NCBI RefSeq assembly: GCF_007859755.1
Contig: NZ_SJPF01000004.1
Span: 779,720-843,719, forward strand
Reading direction: 5' to 3'
Length of the DNA: 64,000 nucleotides
From: Blastopirellula retiformator
GTDB lineage: Bacteria > Planctomycetota > Planctomycetia > Pirellulales > Pirellulaceae
Shown here: in pieces, positions 27,624-36,597 of the stretch
Numbering within the stretch: the stretch's first letter is position 1
How the letters are laid out: every line of letters starts with the position of its first letter
The notes under the pieces: generated by a model
What the model was told of the DNA's origin: nothing
Database searches by the model: none
What the model saw: the letters and a program-made list of their open reading frames with translations, nothing else
Made by a program: the position numbers and the translations under genes

Positions 27624-28469
27624 GGCGGTTCTCCAATACTTCCAGGTTGGAACTGGCCTCCACGATACCCGGCAATACGCCCTGGACCTAGCTGCCTGTT
27701 GAAAAATGCGATCGTGGCATTTTCCAAACCCGTGTCAGCAAAAAACAAAATCCAGAATGTTCATTGAAGAGATCCGCTATCGGACGCAGCAATGCATCAG
27801 CACACACCGATACAATCCATCGCATGCCCTCATGAGTCATTTATACCTCGACATATTAAAAACACATATCGATCCACGAATCGATGAAGAACCTATTAAC
27901 AATCGCAACCCCGCCCAAGACAACCCATTCAAACTACGCCATAACCCACCACAATAACCCCAAATGAATTTAGCTTGGGACGAAATCGCGATGGAGTACA
28001 GAGGCGATGAGTTCCGTAATCAATTCGCCGAGCGAAATTGAAACGTTCTCGGCGCAATTCGCGCATGATGTCCAAATCCCTCGGGCAAGAGCCCTTTTGG
28101 GTTGCAGTAACTTTCATTACTAGAACTTCACAGCTCTTATGAAAGCGATCACGCCAAGCGGCGATCGCCCCCTCCTCTGGCGAAGCTTCTTTTCCCAGGC
28201 GCGCATCCACGGGCAGTCGCAGCACACACCTGGAAGGTCTCGACATCGCCAATCGTGACGACTACAATCGATCGCTTGCGAATTTGGCATTTTCGAACTG
28301 TTAAAGCTGACAACCGCATTTCGAAAATGAACTACCATCTCGATGGTCATCAGATGACTATGAGACATCACCAAGCGTTTTAGTATCGCTGAGCACGCTA
28401 TTCGGTCCTCTGCGTTCTTCTCCCGACGTTTTCGTTTTCCCTCTTTTTCGTTGAACCTGGAGCTTGTCC
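27624..28469. other. AT-rich gene-poor interval with a repeat fragment
   Basis: About 845 bp without a convincing gene. From about 27690 to 27970 and again near 28260-28380 the base composition is much more AT-rich than the rest of the window. Short open frames on both strands have no protein-like features. A fragment of the five-hairpin repeat lies at 27693-27728. The promoter of the DUF1559 gene at 28470 should lie at the right end. The interval may be decayed foreign sequence. Confidence 0.45.
27693..27728 (-). repeat. Fragment of the five-hairpin repeat (last hairpin only)
   Basis: TGCCTGTTGAAAAATGC followed by GATCGTGGCATTTTCCAA is the reverse complement of the right end of the 147-bp repeat, covering the fifth hairpin with a few changes. 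Similarity is lost on both sides. Confidence 0.6.
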
Positions 28470-29435
28470 GTGAAACTTCTCAAGCAGATTGAGCAACGAC
28501 GCAGCGGTTTTACGCTCGTCGAGTTGTTAGTTGTGATCGCCATTATCGGCGTCTTGATCGCCTTGTTGCTGCCTGCGGTGCAGCAGGCCCGCGAAGCGGC
28601 CCGTCGCGCCCAATGCACCAACAATTTGAAGCAATGGACGTTGGCCTCGCACATGTTCGCCGATACGTACACCGACTGGTTTCCGCTCGGGGGAATGAAC
28701 GGCACCGACAACCCTACACGCGTAGAAAACGGCCGATCGTATCATCGCGTCACCTGGGCAGTTCAGCTGTGGCCGTACATCGAGCAAACCGCCCTGTACG
28801 ATCAGTACGATTTCACTCGCCATTTCCACGATACTCCCAACCGCGACACCCTGCGGCACGCGATCGACGGTTACTACTGCCCCTCGGATAAAGTGGGCGC
28901 TACGCAGGCCACGACCGATACCTATTGGCGGGTGCTGGGCAACTATGTCGGGAACATGGGGAACGCCCACCTCCATCAAACCAGCACCGACGCCGCCGCC
29001 TTCCGCGGTTCGCCGTTCCGCATCCGCCACGTTTCGCGTTTGAGCGAAGTGACCGACGGGACGTCAAACACCGCCCTCTTCTCCGAGTTGATCATCGCGT
29101 CTCCTGGTCAGTTGGACGACAATCGCGGCGACTTTCTCAATAACGAGGGCAGTCCCGGCTTCATGTCGCTCCTGACGCCGAACGCTTCGAGCCCCGATCA
29201 ATGCCGCAGCTGCACCGCGTCGTCGATGGATCCGGCAAACAACCTGTATCGCTCGATTCCGTGTTCGACCGTTGGCCAGAATCATGAGATGCAGATTGCC
29301 GCTCGCAGTCAGCACCCTGGCGGCGTGATGGTCAGCATGTGTGACGGCTCCGTCCGCTTCGTTTCTGAAACGGTAAGCCAGGGAATCTGGGAAGCGACTC
29401 TCTCCACCTATGGCGGCGAAGTCATTGGTCAATAA
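28470..29435 (+). CDS. DUF1559 pseudopilin-like protein
   Basis: The 321-residue protein has the pilin-like segment G13-F14[13 protein letters not shown], the [23 protein letters not shown] signature and the C-terminal HPGGVMVSMCDGSVRFVSE motif of DUF1559. The start is taken as GTG at 28470 because GGAG lies 7 nt upstream; a TTG at 28464 would be too close to it. A lipoprotein gene follows on the same strand after about 90 bp, as in the oppositely oriented cassette at 25350-26700. Confidence 0.9.
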   Translation: MKLLKQIEQRRSGFTLVELLVVIAIIGVLIALLLPAVQQAREAARRAQCTNNLKQWTLASHMFADTYTDWFPLGGMNGTDNPTRVENGRSYHRVTWAVQLWPYIEQTALYDQYDFTRHFHDTPNRDTLRHAIDGYYCPSDKVGATQATTDTYWRVLGNYVGNMGNAHLHQTSTDAAAFRGSPFRIRHVSRLSEVTDGTSNTALFSELIIASPGQLDDNRGDFLNNEGSPGFMSLLTPNASSPDQCRSCTASSMDPANNLYRSIPCSTVGQNHEMQIAARSQHPGGVMVSMCDGSVRFVSETVSQGIWEATLSTYGGEVIGQ

Positions 29436-29524
29436 TCGCATTTCGCCGGCCATGCGGCGACGTACGATTGCATGGTCGGCGATTCTCAAATCTTGCCCTA
29501 AGCGTTCTACTTAGCGAGTGCATT

Positions 29525-29947
29525 ATGCGTAATAACTCCATCGCTGCCCTGATCTTGCTGTCAGGAGTATTCTCTCTTGTCGGTTGCAGCTCCGGCACAA
29601 AAACGGGAGAGGTGCAAATTGAAGGCGCCATGACGATTGATGGCGTCCCGATTCCCAATGGTTCGATGTCTTTCGTCTCCGTCGATAAGTCGACTCCGAC
29701 CGGCGGCGGCGTAATCAAAGATGGCCGCTACACCGCCTTCACGATGCCCGGCGAAAAGAAGGTGCTGGTCGTCGGCAACAAGGTCGTCGGCCAGGAGAAG
29801 CTGTACGATACGCCCGATAGCCCCACCCGCGACAAGTATGAGAGCATCGTGCCGGCCCGCTACAATGCCCTGCAGACGACTCCGCTGACGGTCACCATTG
29901 ACGGTCCGCAACAGGACTTGGACTTCGATCTAGACAGCAAGAAGTAA
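29525..29947 (+). CDS. Small lipoprotein paired with a DUF1559 protein
   Basis: The 140-residue protein starts at the ATG at 29525 with a lipoprotein signal (LVGC, C21). The body is beta-rich with a transthyretin/carboxypeptidase-regulatory-like pattern (MTIDGVPIPNGSMSFVSVD, GGGVIKDGRYTAF, GEKKVLVVGNKV). It shares the plan but little sequence with the lipoprotein at 25350-25748. It is followed by a terminator. Probably transcribed with the DUF1559 gene before it. Confidence 0.82.
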   Translation: MRNNSIAALILLSGVFSLVGCSSGTKTGEVQIEGAMTIDGVPIPNGSMSFVSVDKSTPTGGGVIKDGRYTAFTMPGEKKVLVVGNKVVGQEKLYDTPDSPTRDKYESIVPARYNALQTTPLTVTIDGPQQDLDFDLDSKK

Positions 29948-29974
29948 TTGCGTCGACTTCGCCATCGGATCTTC

Positions 29975-30010
29975 AAAACGGTTCGTCTCGCTCGAGGCGA
30001 GCCGTTTTTT
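29975..30010 (+). terminator. Intrinsic terminator of the DUF1559-lipoprotein cassette
   Basis: AAAACGGTTCGTC pairs (with G-U) with GGCGAGCCGTTTT and is followed by a T run, about 28 bp past the lipoprotein stop. Confidence 0.8.
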
Positions 30011-30033
30011 GGTGCGCTGAGCGCATTACTAAC

Positions 30034-30180
30034 AGTCCGTTGATTTTCTCGACGGACTGCGTGATCGCACGGATGCGATCCCAAAATAACGACGTAAGTC
30101 GTTATTTTGCGAGCTGCGAAGAGCTATACTCTGAGCCTAGCGAGGTTGAAAAATGCCACGATGGCATTTTTCAACAGGCA
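30034..30180 (+). repeat. Five-hairpin interspersed repeat, copy 2 (147 bp, complete)
   Basis: Same length and order as copy 1 (453-599). Stems: AGTCCGT/ACGGACT, GATCGCA/TGCGATC, CAAAATAACGAC-GTAA-GTCGTTATTTTG (perfect 12 bp), AGAG-CTATA-CTCT, and GTTGAAAAATGCC-ACGAT-GGCATTTTTCAAC (perfect 13 bp). Bases that differ from copy 1 mostly keep pairing. It sits in the gap between a terminator and the ClC gene. Confidence 0.85.
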
Positions 30181-30235
30181 GTTATGTGGCCAAAGTCGAA
30201 GATGAGGGGCGTCTGGCCCCGCAAATCCACCGGAT

Positions 30236-32170
30236 TTAGTGGCATGAGAGCATCGCTTCGCGGTAGCGGCTCATCACATCTGCCCGCAAAAGCAGTCCGA
30301 TCAGTTGGCGACGTTCCCCTTCCCCGATCTCGACCGGCAGCGTGTCGACATCGCGCGAGCCGAAGTCGCGGAGCGCTTCGAGCAGGTTCTCGTCCGGCGA
30401 TACCGAGATCGGCATCATCAGCGCGATATCATCCGCATTCACCAGGTACGGCGAGACATCGGTATCCAGCACCCGGTGAAGGTCTTCGGGCCGGATAATC
30501 CCGATCAACCGATTCTCGTCGTCCATCACCGGCAGACTCTCGATGTGCGGATTTTGCCGAGCCACTTTGATGATCTGCACCAGGTTGTCGGTGTTCTTCA
30601 CCGTGGGGAACCGGCGAATCATCACGTCGCGCACTTTGATATGCTCGGCGCCATGCAAGTCATGACTGCGGGCGATCGACTCGCCGCTGCGGGCCAGCCG
30701 CTTCGAGTAGATGTTCTCTCGGTCGCTAAACCAGGCGACTAGGCTCGAGATGCAGGCGGCCCCCATGATCGGCAAGATAATGTGGTAGTCGCCGGTCAGT
30801 TCGTACACGATCAAAATCGCACTTAGCACGCCATGCGTCGTACCGGCGACCACGGCGCCCATGCCAACCAGCGCATAGGCGCCAGGACTGGCCGACATCT
30901 CCGGCGAGATCAAATTGCAGATAATGCCGTAGGCGCCTCCCAGCACCGCTCCCAGAAACAACGACGGCGCGAAGATGCCGCCTGCACCGCCGCCGCTGAG
31001 GGTCAGGCTCGTACAGACCGGTTTCAGCAAGACCAGCGGAATCAACCACCACAGATGTGCGATCATCTGCTCGCGGTTGAGCATCACCGTCTTGGAGGTG
31101 TTGTCGGCGCCGTTTTTCAATTTTACGGGGGTCGGGTCGTCGGCGTTCTCCAAATGCAAAGAGTGCTCGACCGTTTCGTAACCGACGCCATACAGCGCGG
31201 GACTGAGCGGATGATGGGCCCGCGCTTCCTGCCCTTCGACCGACTGCGTCGGCGGCGCCGGAAAGATGATGAAATAGCCAGTCCCGATCACACCCACCAG
31301 CGAACCGTAAACGAGCGCCCGGATCCACCACTTGGCCATGTGCGTCTTGGCGAAGTCTTCCGTCCAGTAAAGCAGCCGGACGAAGCCGATCGACGCGAAG
31401 CCGCAGATGATGCCCAACACAAAGTAGGTCGGCAGTTCGACCCAGTTGCCCGAGAACTCGTGCGGGATCTGACGAAACGCGACGTTGACGCCATGTTCGC
31501 CCACTTGCTGCTGCACCACGTCGGCCAGCACGGCGGCGATGACGATCGGAGTCAGGCTCTCAACGGCGAAGCTTCCTAGGATGATTTCGCAAGAGAAAAT
31601 CACGCCGGCGATCGGGGCATGAAACGCAGCGCTGATGCCGGCCGCGGCGCCCGCGGCGACCAATGTACGGAGGTTTCGCGAGGATAAGCGAAAAAACTGC
31701 CCGGCGGCGCTGGCGATCGAAGAGCCGATCAACACCATCGGACCTTCCGGACCGACTGATCCGCCCATGCCGATGCAAATGGCGCTGGAGAAGACCTTAG
31801 CGAGCGACCAGAACGGGCGGATCACGCCATCCTTGCGGGCGACGGACTTGATCACCTCGGGAACGGCCTGACCTTCTAGTCGCAGCAGCCGGGTAAACCA
31901 GCCGACCAGCAGCACGCCCAACATGGGAGAAACGGCCAGTGCGACGAATCCCCAGATCGTCGACTCGCTCCACTGGACGAAGTTAAGGACGGTCAGATCG
32001 TGAATGAGTTCAAAGAGATAGGCGAACGCCACCGCGCCGTAACCCGTCAACACGCCGGCGATTGCGGCCAGCACAATCGTCAGCGGCGCCGCGGGTATCG
32101 TGCCCCGCCGGAAACGCTGCGTAATCCAGCCGAGCGCGTCAGGGTAGATCTTTTTGATCCGGTCGTGCAT
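30236..32170 (-). CDS. ClC-family chloride channel/transporter with CBS pair
   Basis: The 644-residue protein has about ten membrane helices with ClC signatures: GGSVGPEGP (gating Glu E142), GQAVPEV, and the GGGAGGIFAPSLFLGA motif of the second half. A C-terminal CBS pair (about 510-635; MIRRFPTVKN, LPVMDDENRLIGIIR, SVSPDENLLEAL) probably senses nucleotide. Between helices, about residues 300-350, lies an unusually long hydrophilic loop. ClC proteins move chloride as channels or H+ antiporters; which type is unclear. The ATG at 32170 is preferred over a TTG nine codons upstream. Confidence 0.92.
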   Translation of the reverse strand: MHDRIKKIYPDALGWITQRFRRGTIPAAPLTIVLAAIAGVLTGYGAVAFAYLFELIHDLTVLNFVQWSESTIWGFVALAVSPMLGVLLVGWFTRLLRLEGQAVPEVIKSVARKDGVIRPFWSLAKVFSSAICIGMGGSVGPEGPMVLIGSSIASAAGQFFRLSSRNLRTLVAAGAAAGISAAFHAPIAGVIFSCEIILGSFAVESLTPIVIAAVLADVVQQQVGEHGVNVAFRQIPHEFSGNWVELPTYFVLGIICGFASIGFVRLLYWTEDFAKTHMAKWWIRALVYGSLVGVIGTGYFIIFPAPPTQSVEGQEARAHHPLSPALYGVGYETVEHSLHLENADDPTPVKLKNGADNTSKTVMLNREQMIAHLWWLIPLVLLKPVCTSLTLSGGGAGGIFAPSLFLGAVLGGAYGIICNLISPEMSASPGAYALVGMGAVVAGTTHGVLSAILIVYELTGDYHIILPIMGAACISSLVAWFSDRENIYSKRLARSGESIARSHDLHGAEHIKVRDVMIRRFPTVKNTDNLVQIIKVARQNPHIESLPVMDDENRLIGIIRPEDLHRVLDTDVSPYLVNADDIALMMPISVSPDENLLEALRDFGSRDVDTLPVEIGEGERRQLIGLLLRADVMSRYREAMLSCH

Positions 32171-32260
32171 GGACGGACTGTAGGAGGTTTTCGGCAAAGG
32201 GTTCTAGCCTATCACGGATTTTGATTGCTCGTAAAGGGCGTCCCATGCGACCCAAAAATC

Positions 32261-32298
32261 AAAAAAAGAGCCGCGAAACCATTTGTTCCGCGGCTCTT
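32261..32298 (-). terminator. Intrinsic terminator of the thioredoxin-like gene
   Basis: On the minus strand AAGAGCCGCG pairs with CGCGGCTCTT and is followed by seven T, about 55 bp past the stop at 32352. Confidence 0.85.
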
Positions 32299-32351
32299 CA
32301 GTGGAAACTCAATCGCGTTGAAGGAATTTTCACGCGAATGTCGCACGAGCT

Positions 32352-32915
32352 TTACTCGAGGATCTTCTTGGTGTCGGCGACGATCGTCGAGATCTGCTCT
32401 TTCGACGGGTTGGCCGAATACGCGTGCTTCACCTTCACGCCCTCGGCATTCCACATCATGACGCTGACCTTGGCGTCCTTCGAGACCTTGTAAGGCGACG
32501 GGCCTTTGCTGTTCTTGAAGACGGTCAGCGGGGTTTCTTCGATCTTGTTGGCGGCGGCGACCTTTTCCAGTTCGCTTTTGCAATCGGCCGGGGTATCGCT
32601 CAGCATGACGACGAACGCCGACAGTTTCTGATCCGAGTTCTTGGCGACCGTCGCGTCGATCTGCTTGACCAGGTCTTGGACGTTGGCGTCCATGTCGCGG
32701 GCGAAGATCGCAATGGTCGGACGACCGCTGTAGCGGCAACGGTAGCAAAGGGATTCGCCCTTGGCGGGACCGGTGACGTCTTCGACGGTGAACGCGGCCG
32801 GCTGCGAACCGACTTCGGGGCCCGACTTCACTTCTTCCGCTTCGGCGGCCATCAGGGACTGGGCCGACAGACCCAAGCAAAGCGCCATGGCGAGACCAAA
32901 CACAAGCTTCTTCAT
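32352..32915 (-). CDS. Exported thioredoxin-like protein
   Basis: The 187-residue protein has a signal peptide (1-23, cleavage AMAA-like). A C57-x2-C60 pair (SLCYRC) precedes a strand RPTIAIFAR and helices, and a later ETPLTVFKNS segment looks like the cis-Pro loop region of a thioredoxin fold. The spacing of the cysteines relative to the first strand differs from classical CxxC thioredoxins, so redox activity is uncertain. It is monocistronic with its own terminator. Similar short exported proteins are common in planctomycetes. Confidence 0.75.
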   Translation of the reverse strand: MKKLVFGLAMALCLGLSAQSLMAAEAEEVKSGPEVGSQPAAFTVEDVTGPAKGESLCYRCRYSGRPTIAIFARDMDANVQDLVKQIDATVAKNSDQKLSAFVVMLSDTPADCKSELEKVAAANKIEETPLTVFKNSKGPSPYKVSKDAKVSVMMWNAEGVKVKHAYSANPSKEQISTIVADTKKILE

Positions 32916-33186
32916 GTGGATACTCCAGAAATGGGGGTCAACTAAAGGAAGGGAGAAACTTGAACGTTCCCCCCATCGAGTGAACAGGTGCGCAAACAGC
33001 GCTGGTGGAGGGAGGCCCTTTGGGCGAGCTCCCGCTGCCCCAGTGCGGCGATGGGCTTATTGTGGCGAGAAGTGCAGGACAAATCCGTGAATTTTCCTAC
33101 ATCGAGAAAACTTTACCAGGAACAATGACCGATTCCAACTAAAAACCCCCCAGCGCGTAGGTGCTAGCGAAGAGGAAGCGACGATC

Positions 33187-33567
33187 ATGGATGGCGAATT
33201 TGCAGACCAGGTCCAACATTGGTGCGAAATTGTCTTGATGTGGGTCGGGTTTGGGACAGTTACCGGACTGTTGGCCAAGGCGATCATGCCGGGGCGTGAT
33301 CCAGGCGGGCCGATCGCCACGCTGGCGATGGGCATTGGCGGTTCGGTGATTGGCTGCGCCGTGCTGGCCTATTTCTATGGCGGCAAACAGGTATCGCCGA
33401 TCAGCCCCTTGGGCTTTGTCGTGGCGGTGGCTGGGGCGTTTATGATTTTGGGTTTCTATCGTCTGCTCTCGGGTCGGGTGATCGACGAAGGTGGTCATGT
33501 CACGGTACGTCGCCCGCGCTTCTTTCGTTCGCGCCGCAGTCGCTACGTCGACCACGAAACCGAATAG
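33187..33567 (+). CDS. GlsB/YeaQ/YmgE-type small membrane protein
   Basis: The 126-residue protein has three hydrophobic segments (about 15-35, 42-63 and 75-93) with Gly-rich pattern GFGTVTGLLAKAIMPGRDPGG and GIGGSVIGC, characteristic of transglycosylase-associated (GlsB/YeaQ) proteins, often stress-induced. The tail is Arg-rich and may be cytoplasmic. The ATG at 33187 is preceded by an AGGAAG sequence. Function in this family is not established. Confidence 0.82.
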   Translation: MDGEFADQVQHWCEIVLMWVGFGTVTGLLAKAIMPGRDPGGPIATLAMGIGGSVIGCAVLAYFYGGKQVSPISPLGFVVAVAGAFMILGFYRLLSGRVIDEGGHVTVRRPRFFRSRRSRYVDHETE

Positions 33568-33597
33568 CGGCCGCTCAATACCAAGGCCGCAAGAACG

Positions 33598-33634
33598 AAA
33601 AAAACCGCTTTGGTATCGGCCAAAGCGGTTTTCA
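33598..33634 (+). terminator. Intrinsic terminator of the GlsB-type gene
   Basis: AAAACCGCTTTGG-TATCGG-CCAAAGCGGTTTT is a perfect 13-bp stem whose 3' arm ends in TTTTC. It may work in both directions. Confidence 0.8.
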
Positions 33635-33757
33635 GGAGGATTTGCAATCGCTTTGCGTGATTGCGTGTTCTTCGTGTTCTGACGAAGGGACGCACGCAGC
33701 GCCCCACGACCAGAGATTCCGAGGAATCGGCGAGTGGTATCGACCTAAATCACGGAC

Positions 33758-34210
<453 letters not shown>

Positions 34211-34305
34211 TCATTTGAATTAGGCAGACGAGAGAGACTGCTGGAAGGCCAGCGCAGACCGTCAATCGGACCGCTGTGAAAATTTGAGCGTCTTGACCCA
34301 CGGGA

Positions 34306-34321
34306 TGCAATCATTATGCCA
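34306..34321 (-). promoter_or_regulatory. Candidate sigma-54 (-24/-12) promoter of the P-II gene
   Basis: Read on the minus strand this is TGGCATAATGATTGCA: TGGCAT at -24 and TTGCA at -12, with the required 10 nt between GG and GC. It points at glnB, with a start site expected near 34294 and a leader of about 200 nt. Sigma-54 control of P-II genes is well known. A palindrome (AACCCCCTTT/AAGGGGTT type, 34352-34374) lies just upstream and could be a protein site; this is inference. Confidence 0.5.
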
Positions 34322-34493
34322 ATTGCCGCAAAGCGACTAACAGCATGCCACAACCCCTTACCCTAAAGGGGGTTACGGACAACATTGCAATCCCGAATAG
34401 TACCAAGATTGCCGGTGAAATCAGCAGAATGGGGCGCAATACGCGCGAAATGCATGCACAGAAATGAAAAAGACTTGCGCCAGAGGGGCGCAT

Positions 34494-34551
34494 AAAAAAA
34501 CGGCCGAGGCCAAAGAGACCGAAATCTCCTCAGCCTCGACCGCCGTTCCCA
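34494..34551 (-). terminator. Intrinsic terminator on the minus strand
   Basis: On the minus strand CGGCGGTCGAGGC pairs with GCCTCGGCCG around a loop of about 22 nt, followed by TTTTTTT. It implies a minus-strand transcript coming from 34560 or beyond and supports the small frame at 34564-34824. Confidence 0.7.
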
Positions 34552-34563
34552 ACAGCCCCGTCG

Positions 34564-34824
34564 TCAGGAACAACACCCCATCATGCTTTGGGTAAACGAG
34601 GTCTTGCCTCGTAGTAGGTCGAGTTTGGACTCTCTTCTGCAAGAGAGCGATGCGTTGGCCAGTTCCCGGCTCACTCTGCATCCTGCTGAGTAAATTGAGA
34701 AGTGGACCACGCGTCTACAAAGCGGCGCCGAATCAGTCGCCTCGACAAATCGTTGACCATCCTGGTCGTCCATGATTTGCCGAATGAACTTCAACGCTTC
34801 TTTGCTGGCTAAAGGCAATTGCAT
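34564..34824 (-). CDS. Possible small protein, 86 aa
   Basis: The frame from an ATG at 34824 ends 13 bp before a strong minus-strand terminator, which suggests a transcribed unit. The first 30 residues look protein-like and amphipathic (EALKFIRQIMDDQDGQRFVEA); the second half is Cys/Ser/Arg-rich and less convincing, and the DNA there holds a small hairpin. It could be a real small gene, a truncated gene, or a non-coding RNA with an accidental frame. No family is recognised. Confidence 0.35.
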   Translation of the reverse strand: MQLPLASKEALKFIRQIMDDQDGQRFVEATDSAPLCRRVVHFSIYSAGCRVSRELANASLSCRRESKLDLLRGKTSFTQSMMGCCS

Positions 34825-35003
34825 TCAGCGTGCCAAAACGAAAAAACATTCCACAATTGTACGAATCGCCCTGGTTTCTCGGTGAAATCGCGTCCTACCC
34901 CCCTGAAACCTCCTCGAATTTCCACCAAGCCGGTTGCCTAAAATGAATGCAACTGCCCATGATGAAAGCACTCGATCAATTCCTGTGGGAGAAATAGGCA
35001 CGC

Positions 35004-35438
35004 GTGAGCGATATTCCAACCCTGACAGCCGCGGAACTCGTCGAAGAATTTGAGTTCTATGACGATCCTATGGATCGTTTTCAATATCTGATCGAACTCG
35101 GTCGGCAGATGCCCCCGTTGGACGATGTCTATAAGGTCGAAGCCTACCGCGTCCAGGGATGCCAAAGCCAAGTCTGGCTGATCCCCCAGGCAACCGAGGA
35201 TGGTCAGCAACTCTACTTTTTGGGGGACAGCGACGCCCAGATCGTCAAAGGCTTGGCCGCGCTCCTCTCGATGTTGCTCTCTTATAAGACGCCGGACGAA
35301 ATCCTGGCGTACGATTTGGAGTCCCTGTTCGAGCAGGTTGGCTTGGCTCAGACGATCACCCCGTCCCGCGCCAACGGCTTTTACAACATGGTGCAGCAGA
35401 TTCGCGACCTCGCCACGGCGGCCAAAAAGTCGGGCTAA
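35004..35438 (+). CDS. sufE: SufE-type cysteine desulfuration protein
   Basis: The 144-residue protein has the SufE/YgdK fold signatures: helical start with DPMDRFQYLIELGRQMPPL, the sulfur-accepting C53 in VQGCQSQVW, and the C-terminal GLAQTITPSRANGFYNMVQ motif. SufE takes persulfide sulfur from a SufS/CsdA desulfurase for Fe-S cluster assembly. The start is GTG at 35004. No suf gene is beside it. Confidence 0.93.
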   Translation: MSDIPTLTAAELVEEFEFYDDPMDRFQYLIELGRQMPPLDDVYKVEAYRVQGCQSQVWLIPQATEDGQQLYFLGDSDAQIVKGLAALLSMLLSYKTPDEILAYDLESLFEQVGLAQTITPSRANGFYNMVQQIRDLATAAKKSG

Positions 35439-35541
35439 TTTCGTCAGCCGGCATAATCGGTTTGGTTGCGTCGCCTTCTCGGGCAGGCCACAATAGTCGG
35501 TTCTGTTCACGGTTTTTTACGCCCCCCTTAGAGACCACCCC

Positions 35542-36531
35542 ATGAAATTGAACCTCACTCGCATTGCGCTTGCCGGCCTCCTGTCGCTGGCGACCGTCGG
35601 TCTGGCTCAAGCCGCCGATAATTTGCCCACCTACACCAAGCCCAAAGAAGCTGGCGTCGACTACCAGATCCAAGGCGAATACGTCGGCAAGCTGGTCATC
35701 AACGGCAACGAAGTTCCGTTTGGCGCCCAGGTCATCGCTTTGGGCAACGGCGAATTTGACGGGGTTGGCTACCCGGGCGGACTGCCGGGCGAAGGCTGGT
35801 CGCGCGGCATGGAAACGCACAAAGCCCAAGGCAAGCTGAAAGATGGCGTCGTCACCATGGAAGGCGATCATGGTAAGGTCACCATCGCCGACGGCATGAT
35901 CACCGTCTACACCACCGACGGCGACAAGATCGGCACGCTGAAGAAGACGGTTCGCAAGAGCCCGACCTTGGGCGCCAAGCCGCCGAAGGGGGCGACCGTG
36001 CTGTTTGACGGCTCGAACACCGACGCCTTTGAAAAAGGTCAGATCGTCCAAGACAACTTGCTGTTGGCCGACACCTACACCAAAGAAAAGCTGGGCGATC
36101 ACTCGCTGCATATCGAGTTCATGCCGCCGTTCAAGCCGGAAGCTCGCGGTCAGGCTCGCGGCAACAGCGGCGTTTACGTCCAAGGTCGCTACGAAGTGCA
36201 GGTGCTCGATTCGTTCGGCCTGGATGGCGCTGACAACGAATGCGGCGGCATCTACAAGGTCTCGAAGCCGATCGTCAACATGTGCTATCCGCCGCTGACC
36301 TGGCAAACCTATGACATCGACTTCACCGCCGCCAAGTACAACGAAGCGGACGAGAAGACCGAGAACGCTCGCGTCACCGTCAAGCACAACGGCGTCGTCA
36401 TTCATGACGATCTCGAACTGCCGATGCACACCCCGGGTCGCGAACAAGAAGCGAACAAGCCGGCCTCGCTGTACCTGCAAGGTCACGGCAACCCGGTCGT
36501 CTACAAGAACATCTGGGTGATCAAGAAGTAA
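35542..36531 (+). CDS. Secreted DUF1080-family protein, 329 aa
   Basis: A signal peptide (1-24) is followed by an N-terminal beta domain (about 35-130) and a C-terminal jelly-roll DUF1080 domain (about 145-329) with ATVLFDGSNTDAF, LHIEFMPPFKPEARGQARGNSGVYVQGRYEVQVLDSFG split over conserved strands, CGGIY and LYLQGHGNPVVYKNIWV. These features match glycoside-hydrolase-like DUF1080 proteins that are abundant in planctomycetes. It differs from the gene at 26976-27623 by its extra N-terminal domain. A terminator follows. Confidence 0.88.
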   Translation: MKLNLTRIALAGLLSLATVGLAQAADNLPTYTKPKEAGVDYQIQGEYVGKLVINGNEVPFGAQVIALGNGEFDGVGYPGGLPGEGWSRGMETHKAQGKLKDGVVTMEGDHGKVTIADGMITVYTTDGDKIGTLKKTVRKSPTLGAKPPKGATVLFDGSNTDAFEKGQIVQDNLLLADTYTKEKLGDHSLHIEFMPPFKPEARGQARGNSGVYVQGRYEVQVLDSFGLDGADNECGGIYKVSKPIVNMCYPPLTWQTYDIDFTAAKYNEADEKTENARVTVKHNGVVIHDDLELPMHTPGREQEANKPASLYLQGHGNPVVYKNIWVIKK

Positions 36532-36561
36532 CGCCGCAGGGGCCTTACTTGCGAAAGCTTA

Positions 36562-36597
36562 CGACGCCGGCGAGTCATACTCGTCGGCGTTTTTTTA
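36562..36597. terminator. Terminator between convergent genes
   Basis: ACGCCGGCGAG-TCAT-ACTCGTCGGCGT, followed by TTTTTTT, ends the DUF1080 gene on the plus strand. It abuts the stop of the convergent acyltransferase gene. Confidence 0.82.

Noticed and set aside
27706..27957. 83-codon plus-strand frame in the AT-rich gap
   Set aside because: It starts inside the repeat fragment and has irregular composition; no ribosome binding site or family resemblance.
27929..28252. 107-codon minus-strand frame in the AT-rich gap
   Set aside because: Starts without a ribosome binding site, Arg/Cys-rich and not protein-like; could be a decayed remnant but cannot be supported.
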